Part shown: piece by piece, positions 58,967 through 64,000 of the stretch
Numbering within the stretch: position 1 is the first letter of the stretch
How the letters are laid out: the number at the start of each line of letters is the position of its first letter
Origin: RXOA01 sp964554715
GTDB taxonomy: Bacteria; Bipolaricaulota; Bipolaricaulia; UBA7950; UBA9294
DNA length: 64,000 nt
Direction of reading: 5' to 3'
Assembly (NCBI GenBank): GCA_964554715.1
Contig: CAZKPU010000001.1
Span: 1-64,000, forward strand
Translations under genes and position numbers: made by a program
Notes under the pieces: model-generated
What the model was told of the DNA's origin: nothing
The model's database searches: none
The model's input: only the letters and a program-made list of their open reading frames with translations

Positions 58967-59040
58967 CACTCCACATTGCTGTCCTTCTCGCATATCACAA
59001 GTGACGGCGAACCATCTCCGAGCGCCCGAGGAACCGGCGT

Positions 59041-59069
59041 TTGACTTCCGAACGATCCGTTGCTAGACT
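59041..59069 (+). promoter_or_regulatory. Promoter of clpB
   Basis: TTGACT (59041-59046), a 17-base spacer and TAGACT (59064-59069). The predicted start near 59076 falls inside the CIRCE-like palindrome. Confidence 0.72.
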
Positions 59070-59073
59070 TCGT

Positions 59074-59100
59074 TTAGCAGTTAAGGTATGAGACTGCTAA
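59074..59100 (+). promoter_or_regulatory. CIRCE-like operator before clpB
   Basis: TTAGCAGTT, nine bases, then GACTGCTAA (59074-59082 and 59092-59100). This has the arm length and 9-base spacing of the HrcA operator CIRCE (TTAGCACTC-N9-GAGTGCTAA). The changes keep most of the symmetry: C to G in the left arm is matched by G to C in the right. It overlaps the predicted transcript start. Heat-shock control by HrcA is the likely meaning. Confidence 0.8.
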
Positions 59101-59114
59101 CCAAGGAGATAGTC

Positions 59115-61337
59115 ATGATTCGCTTTGATAAGATGACGCAGGGCGCACAGGAGCTTTTTCGCGAATCCCAGGATCTTCTCACGCGGTATAAGCACAATCA
59201 GCTCGATGTCGAGCACTTGGTCAGTGTTCTTGCCGGCAAAGAAGGAACCGGGCGCGAGATTCTGCAGGCGATGGGGGTTCATGTCGACGGTTTGGTGAAG
59301 GATCTTGACTTCCTGCTTCGCCGCAAACCAACGGTCTCCGGCCCGACCGGCGGACAGATCTACATCACCCCCCGCCTCGAATCCGTCGTCACGGGGGCAC
59401 AGATGGAGGCGGACCGCCTGCGGGACGAGTTCATCGGGGTGGATCACCTGCTGCTGGCGATCAGCCGGGTGATCGAGCCTGAGTTCAAGCGGGTCCTCGA
59501 TAAGCATCACATCACCCCCGAGGCGATCTACGCCGGACTGAAAGAGGTGCGCGGCGAGCAGCGGGTGACGGATCAGGACGCCGAAGATCGGTACCAGGTG
59601 TTGAAGAAGTACTCCAGCAACCTCACGGAGATGGCTCAGCGCGGAGATCTCGATCCGGTGATCGGGCGCGATGAGGAAATCCACAGGATGCAGCAGATTC
59701 TCTCCCGGCGCCGCAAGAACAACCCGGTCTTGATCGGGGAGCCCGGCGTGGGAAAGACGGCCGTGGTGGAAGGACTCGCTCAACGGATCGCTGACGGTGA
59801 GGTGCCGGAGGGGCTCAAGAACAAGGAGATCATCTCCTTGGACATCGGGGCGATGGTTGCCGGTTCGAAATTCCGTGGCGAGTTCGAGGATCGGTTGAAG
59901 GCGGTCATCAAAGAGATCGAAGCGACGGCCGGCCAGTCGATCGTGTTCATCGACGAGGTCCACACCATTGTTGGTGCAGGGGCCGCGGAAGGTGCGATCG
60001 ATGCATCGAACATGCTCAAAGAACCGCTTTCCCGGGGAAGGTTCCAATTGATCGGAGCGACAACGCTGGATGAGTACCGGGAGCATGTGGAGAAGGACTC
60101 CGCTTTGGAGCGCCGGTTCCAGAAGATCTTCGTTGACGAACCGACGATCGAGGAAACGGTGGCGATCTTGAATGGACTCCGGAGTACCCTTGAGGAACAC
60201 CATGGGGTCAAGATCACCGACGACGCTCTTGTGGCGGCCGCCAAGCTGTCGGAGCGGTACATCTCGGATCGGTTCCTGCCCGACAAAGCGATCGATCTGA
60301 TCGATGAGGCGGGCAGCCGCATCCGTGTCGATGCCAGCGGAGAAGAGGTCACCGAGGCGCAGATCGCAGCGTTGGTCTCTCAATGGACGGGGATTCCGGC
60401 TGAACGGATGATCGAAGAGGAACGAGCGCGGCTGGCACAGATGGAGGACATCCTCCACGAGCGTGTGATCAACCAGGTGGAGGGGGTCCGCGCTGTATCC
60501 CAGGCGGTCCGCCACTCCCGTGCCGGTCTTTCGGATCCGCGCCGGCCGATCGGAACGTTTCTCTTCCTCGGCCCAACCGGCGTGGGGAAGACCGAACTCG
60601 CCAAGGCGCTGGCGTCGTTTCTGTTTGGCTCCGACGACGCGCTATTGCGGATCGACATGAGCGAGTACATGGAGCGCCACGCCGTATCGCGGCTGATCGG
60701 ATCGCCCCCCGGGTATGTCGGGTATGAGGAAGGTGGCCAGCTCACCGAATCGGTCCGGCGTCGGCCGTATCAGGTTGTGCTTTTCGATGAGGCGGAAAAA
60801 GCCCATCCTCAGGTGATGAACCTGATGCTCCAACTGCTTGACGAGGGGCGGCTCACGGACGGGCACGGGCGGACGGTGGATTTCAAGCACACGATCCTCA
60901 TCCTCACATCCAACGTCGGCAGCGAGCGGTTCGAATCGGATGCGGCCTGGGAATCGATCGAGGAACAGGTGCGAGAAGATCTCAAGGGCGCGTTCCGGCC
61001 GGAGTTTCTGAACCGGATCGACGAGACGATCGTTTTCCACCGCCTCGAACAAGATGCAATTGCCCAGATCGTGGATCTGAAGATCGGCGCGCTCAACGAG
61101 CGGCTTGCCGAACAAGGGATCGCTCTCTTGTTGACGCAGAGCGCTCGAACGGCGCTTTCTCGGAAGGGGTTCGATCCGCACTACGGAGCGCGGCCGCTGG
61201 AGCGCGCGATCAAGCGGTTGATCGAGAACCCTCTTGCCGAGAAGATCGTAGCCGGAGAGATCGCAGAGGGAGATCACGTATCGGTCGATGCTGCGGCAAT
61301 GTCCGACACGCTCCTCATCAGGAAAGCTTCGTCTTGA
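59115..61337 (+). CDS. clpB: ClpB-type AAA+ chaperone lacking the middle domain
   Basis: A 740-residue Hsp100 ATPase. Residues of about 1-145 are the Clp N domain (KMTQGAQELFRESQDLLTRY). D1 has Walker A GEPGVGKTAVVEG (about 206) and Walker B SIVFIDEVHTI. D2 has GPTGVGKTELAKAL (about 486), VVLFDEAEKAHPQ and the pore motif GSPPGYVGYEEGG. Between D1 (DLIDEAGSRIRVD) and VTEAQIAALVSQWTGIP the coiled-coil middle domain of about 120 residues is missing, which explains the length (ClpB is usually about 860). The D2 sequence is most ClpB-like, and no ClpP-binding IGL/VGF tripeptide is visible. The start has AAGGAG. Regulated by a CIRCE-like site. Confidence 0.92.
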   Translation: MIRFDKMTQGAQELFRESQDLLTRYKHNQLDVEHLVSVLAGKEGTGREILQAMGVHVDGLVKDLDFLLRRKPTVSGPTGGQIYITPRLESVVTGAQMEADRLRDEFIGVDHLLLAISRVIEPEFKRVLDKHHITPEAIYAGLKEVRGEQRVTDQDAEDRYQVLKKYSSNLTEMAQRGDLDPVIGRDEEIHRMQQILSRRRKNNPVLIGEPGVGKTAVVEGLAQRIADGEVPEGLKNKEIISLDIGAMVAGSKFRGEFEDRLKAVIKEIEATAGQSIVFIDEVHTIVGAGAAEGAIDASNMLKEPLSRGRFQLIGATTLDEYREHVEKDSALERRFQKIFVDEPTIEETVAILNGLRSTLEEHHGVKITDDALVAAAKLSERYISDRFLPDKAIDLIDEAGSRIRVDASGEEVTEAQIAALVSQWTGIPAERMIEEERARLAQMEDILHERVINQVEGVRAVSQAVRHSRAGLSDPRRPIGTFLFLGPTGVGKTELAKALASFLFGSDDALLRIDMSEYMERHAVSRLIGSPPGYVGYEEGGQLTESVRRRPYQVVLFDEAEKAHPQVMNLMLQLLDEGRLTDGHGRTVDFKHTILILTSNVGSERFESDAAWESIEEQVREDLKGAFRPEFLNRIDETIVFHRLEQDAIAQIVDLKIGALNERLAEQGIALLLTQSARTALSRKGFDPHYGARPLERAIKRLIENPLAEKIVAGEIAEGDHVSVDAAAMSDTLLIRKASS

Positions 61338-61380
61338 ACGCTGACCGGATACGGTCTTCCGGGACCACGCTCCGGTGATG

Positions 61381-63030
61381 CTAGCTGGGCGGCTCGTAGC
61401 GGCTGACCTGAGGGGCCATGATGACGCGGGCGACGTCCCAAACCTGATGGATGTCGCCTTCCTCCAGCCCCCATGGGTCCACCCCCAGCGGCAACGTTGA
61501 GCCGTCGACTGCCGTCTCCGCCAGTGCATAGATCCGGCCCTCGATCACCCACAGACCGCCGGATTCAAACCCTTGCCGGGTGAGGCGGGCAGCAAAATCC
61601 TCACCCACGGGGACGAAGACCACCATGTGGTTGGCAACACCCGAGCCGCTCGTATCGACACCGGCAATCACCGCTCCGTGCCCGAGGGTGCGCAGCAAGC
61701 TGGCGTAAAGGATGGAAGAGTCTTCGCAATCCCCGATGCGTTCAACCAGCGTCTCCACGGGGTAGCGAGGGTACTCGACGCCGCTTGGATCAGGTGCATA
61801 CGCAACGACGCTCTGCACGAACGCTAGGGCGTTGTCGGCGATATCGTAGTAGGCGGTGCTGTCTACGCTTGCCGTCAGCAACGCTGCAAGTTCGGCCATT
61901 AGCGGATCGTCGAGCGGGTCGAGAACGTACCGGTCATAGGTTCCGTAGACGGCGACGCATCTGGATCGCGATGAGTACTCCTCGATCAGCGACACGGGGA
62001 TCGAGAGCGACACCGAGCTTCGCCGGCCGTCGAACCACCAGCTGTATCCGTAGGAGGCGGTTTCTCCGTGTTCGGTCGAGGGAGGATCTTGTCCATCGTC
62101 TGTGGGTTGAGTGACAAGGATCTCCGTCTCGCGCGAGGCGACCGATCCCGATGCGTCCGCGACGATCAGCCGTACGGTGAACTGCCCGGGTGCCAAATAA
62201 CGGTGTGTCACGATCGATCCTTCGGTTGAATCGCCGTCCCCGAACGTCCACACGTAGTGGACGACCCTCCCCGTAGCGGATGTCGATGCGGTTCCGTCGA
62301 ACGTCACCGCTTCTCCAAGCGCTAGAGACGCAGCCGATGCGGAAATGCGAGCGACAACGGCCCCGTCCTGAGCCTCCGCCTCGCCCTGCACGGACAGTGT
62401 TGTCGTTGCCGAGGACGTGGCTCCGTCCTCGTCGGTGACGACAAGTGTGACGGTGTAGTCTCCCGCGAGTTGGTACCTGTGGGATGCCGACGTTCCTTGC
62501 CCTTCCGAACCGTCTCCGAACGACCAGCGGCAGCCGATGATCCCTCTGTCGTCGGTGGACGCCGAGGCGGAGAACTCGACGTCCTGTCCGACCGATGCCG
62601 GATTGGGCGTAGCGGAGATCCTTGCCACGGGAGGAGTGTTCGGAGGATCGACCTCAACGGTGAGTTCGGTCTGGGAAAGCTGCCCGTGATCGTCGGTCAC
62701 GGCGAGCGTTACCGTGTGCTGTCCGGCGCCGACGAAGGTGTGCTCGGGAGACTCTCCCGTCACGGACTGGCCGTCGTCGAACCACCAGGTGTAGTCGACG
62801 ATGATGCCGTCGGGATCATAAGAGGGCGAAGCATCGAAGGTGACGACCAGCGGTGCGCGGCCGGTGGCCGGCGACACGGAGGCGCCCGGTACGGGAGGCT
62901 GATTGCGAAAGAACGTACATCCGGAAAGCAGGAGCGCCCCCAGCGTTACGAGCGTCAACAACAGCCCTGTGGCACGGGATAAGGGCCCAGACATGACGGC
63001 TTGATCAGCGGGATCTGTACGATTCGGCAC
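61381..63030 (-). CDS. Lipoprotein with three PKD domains and a transglutaminase-like domain
   Basis: A 549-residue secreted lipoprotein. The signal peptide ends with lipobox LLSGC, cysteine 38. Three PKD domains lie at about 46-128, 130-216 and 222-307, each with the WxFxDG core (WWFDDGQ, WSFGDGS, WTFGDGD). From about 380 a transglutaminase-like domain shows RIGDCEDSSILYASLLRTLG (catalytic cysteine near 434), ANHMVVFV (histidine near 467) and GVDPWG (aspartate near 516). I set the start at the GTG at 63030 because AGAGAGG precedes it; an ATG at 62994 (MSGPLSRATG) is the main alternative. It may be a surface peptidase or cross-linker. Confidence 0.85.
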   Translation of the reverse strand: MPNRTDPADQAVMSGPLSRATGLLLTLVTLGALLLSGCTFFRNQPPVPGASVSPATGRAPLVVTFDASPSYDPDGIIVDYTWWFDDGQSVTGESPEHTFVGAGQHTVTLAVTDDHGQLSQTELTVEVDPPNTPPVARISATPNPASVGQDVEFSASASTDDRGIIGCRWSFGDGSEGQGTSASHRYQLAGDYTVTLVVTDEDGATSSATTTLSVQGEAEAQDGAVVARISASAASLALGEAVTFDGTASTSATGRVVHYVWTFGDGDSTEGSIVTHRYLAPGQFTVRLIVADASGSVASRETEILVTQPTDDGQDPPSTEHGETASYGYSWWFDGRRSSVSLSIPVSLIEEYSSRSRCVAVYGTYDRYVLDPLDDPLMAELAALLTASVDSTAYYDIADNALAFVQSVVAYAPDPSGVEYPRYPVETLVERIGDCEDSSILYASLLRTLGHGAVIAGVDTSGSGVANHMVVFVPVGEDFAARLTRQGFESGGLWVIEGRIYALAETAVDGSTLPLGVDPWGLEEGDIHQVWDVARVIMAPQVSRYEPPS

Positions 63031-63174
63031 AACCGTTTCCTCTCTTTCCGAGTTGATCATCGCACGGCGGCTGAGCAAGCGTGGGAAGCGATGCGACAGA
63101 GGCGTGAGACATGCGCCAAGAACGAACGAGTCAGATGTCGGCCCGGTGGCCCGGGACATCGCGGCCGGCTGCGC

Positions 63175-64000
63175 TTAGTGGCGAAGTTCGCTGCTTCGAA
63201 CCGCTTCGATCCGCCGGGACAGGACATCGATTTGAGAACGGATCGACGGTTCGATCAATGCAGGCGACTCCCCCGGCGGCGGCTTCAGCCCAAGCCGCTG
63301 ATGCAGCTGGAGGGCGTTGACGACGCTCTGACCGAGGTGACAGTTGTTGGTGAACACGAAGGTCTTGCGTGCGGTCCCCGCCTTCTCTTCTGCACGCCTT
63401 GCCCACGCTTCGAGGTTGTCAGCCGTATAGAGGTAGTCGTAGCGAAGGCCCGGAGCCTCATGGTGCCACCACGTCTTCGCGTTGCGGCCGTGAAGCCGGT
63501 AGTAGGCGATGTCGGATGTGACCTCGTTGCTGGGGCGGGGAAGTCCGGGAAGCGGCGGGAGATCGACATTGACGAAACCCAATCCGAGATTCCGCAGCGT
63601 CTCGAACGTCTCGGGTTCGTACCACCCGATGTGACGGAATTCGACGTTGATCGGGATGCCCTTGTCGGTCCGGATTCCGGACAGCTGCTCAAGATGACGG
63701 ATGGAGTCAAGGTTGTTCTTGAACGCGTACGGGAACTGTGCAAGCAGCGCCGCGAGCTGGCCCCGCTCGACCAACGGAGCGATCGCGTCATAGAACGGCA
63801 CGGTGATAGAGGCGAGCTTCTCCCGCTGGTGGGTCGCCTCCCGCGGCAGCTTGACGACGAACGTGAACTCCGGAGGAACCTTGGCCACGATCGCCTCGAA
63901 CATCTTCGGTGAAGGGATGCGGTAGTACGTCGCGTTGATCTCGACGGCATCGAACCAGCGGGCGTAGTGCGTCAGGTACTTGACCGGCGGCGTCCCCGGC
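63175..64000 (-). CDS. DUF72 (YecE-like) family protein, 5' end outside the window
   Basis: The frame is open from the window edge to the stop at 63175, at least 275 residues. It begins inside the family signature PPVKYLTHYARWFDAVEINA with TYYRIP, continues with FTFVVKLPREATHQREKL, LLAQFPYAFKNN, IPINVEFRHIGWY, NVDLPPLPGLPR, AYYRLHGRNAKTWW and FVFTNNCHLGQSVVNALQL. It is a TIM-barrel-like family of unknown function. The roughly 20-30 N-terminal residues and the start lie beyond the window. Confidence 0.93.
   Translation of the reverse strand, partial: PGTPPVKYLTHYARWFDAVEINATYYRIPSPKMFEAIVAKVPPEFTFVVKLPREATHQREKLASITVPFYDAIAPLVERGQLAALLAQFPYAFKNNLDSIRHLEQLSGIRTDKGIPINVEFRHIGWYEPETFETLRNLGLGFVNVDLPPLPGLPRPSNEVTSDIAYYRLHGRNAKTWWHHEAPGLRYDYLYTADNLEAWARRAEEKAGTARKTFVFTNNCHLGQSVVNALQLHQRLGLKPPPGESPALIEPSIRSQIDVLSRRIEAVRSSELRH

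Noticed and set aside
1..64000. tRNA, rRNA, CRISPR and insertion-sequence search by eye
   Set aside because: No cloverleaf with a T-loop consensus, no regularly spaced repeats and no transposase-like frames were found; a covariance-model scan would be needed to exclude small RNAs.

Overview
The window is a gene-dense stretch of about 57-60 percent GC bacterial chromosome, most of it on the minus strand and organised in long operons whose genes overlap by 4 bases (ATGA) or a few more. No rRNA, tRNA, CRISPR array, insertion sequence or prophage was seen. The gene content is that of a bacterium making lipoproteins, hopanoids, the MEP isoprenoids and its own aromatic amino acids. It also carries a citrate-cleaving (ATP citrate lyase) module, as found in organisms running a reductive TCA cycle. 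I cannot place the phylum with confidence. A fused AroK-AroB is known from Thermotoga, and PKD-domain lipoproteins with NifX/DUF134/Mrp clusters are common in deep-branching anaerobes, so an uncultivated anaerobic lineage is a reasonable guess.

Layout. (1) 1-10500, minus: one operon holding the whole path from DAHP to phenylalanine and tyrosine (aroH, pheA, aroF, tyrA, aroA, aroE, aroC, fused aroKB, aroQ, an aminotransferase), then a truncated GNAT gene. It is preceded by a near-consensus promoter, a short leader peptide with the run FYYYF, and an intrinsic terminator: a classical transcription attenuator. (2) 10560-15669: a SagB-like oxidoreductase, a PKD/lamin-tail lipoprotein, a carotenoid-isomerase-like FAD enzyme, a small membrane protein and a DHH-like protein. 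(3) 15766-23206, minus: acn, a 47-residue small gene, iclR, icd, aclB, aclA, with a strong promoter, operator-like repeats and a GC-rich terminator hairpin. (4) 23241-34156, minus: a hopanoid operon: response regulator, polyprenyl synthase, hpnH, hpnG, ispG, shc, ispH, yjbQ-like, hpnC, hpnD, hpnE. (5) 34225-37689: a second response regulator, its sensor kinase, a DUF3467 protein and a sugar-isomerase-like protein. (6) 37770-43087: MscS channel, DUF401 permease, a duplicated CQLG-motif protein, alpha/beta hydrolase, Nudix hydrolase, RNase HI. (7) 43139-48698: an iron-sulfur/metal-cofactor cluster (CGGC protein, Mrp, DUF89, two ferredoxin-ParA ATPases, two NifX-like proteins) facing a divergent DUF134 regulator. 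(8) 48695-64000: holA, secD, yajC, mgtE, a gamma-glutamyltransferase homologue, YbaK editing protein, PepF, HD protein, TauE/SafE permease, a ClpB-type chaperone without its middle domain under a CIRCE-like operator, a PKD-transglutaminase lipoprotein and a truncated DUF72 gene.

How the parts connect. Regions 3 and 4 supply carbon skeletons and membrane lipids: citrate cleavage yields acetyl-CoA and oxaloacetate, and the hopanoid operon carries the last two MEP enzymes plus every step from farnesyl diphosphate to ribosylhopane. IspG, IspH, HpnH and aconitase are all [4Fe-4S] proteins, and the region 7 cluster encodes likely Fe-S or metal-cofactor handling factors. The most interesting items for follow-up are the Phe/Tyr attenuator, the overlap-tiled 47-residue gene in the citrate operon, the response regulator heading the hopanoid operon, and the short ClpB.
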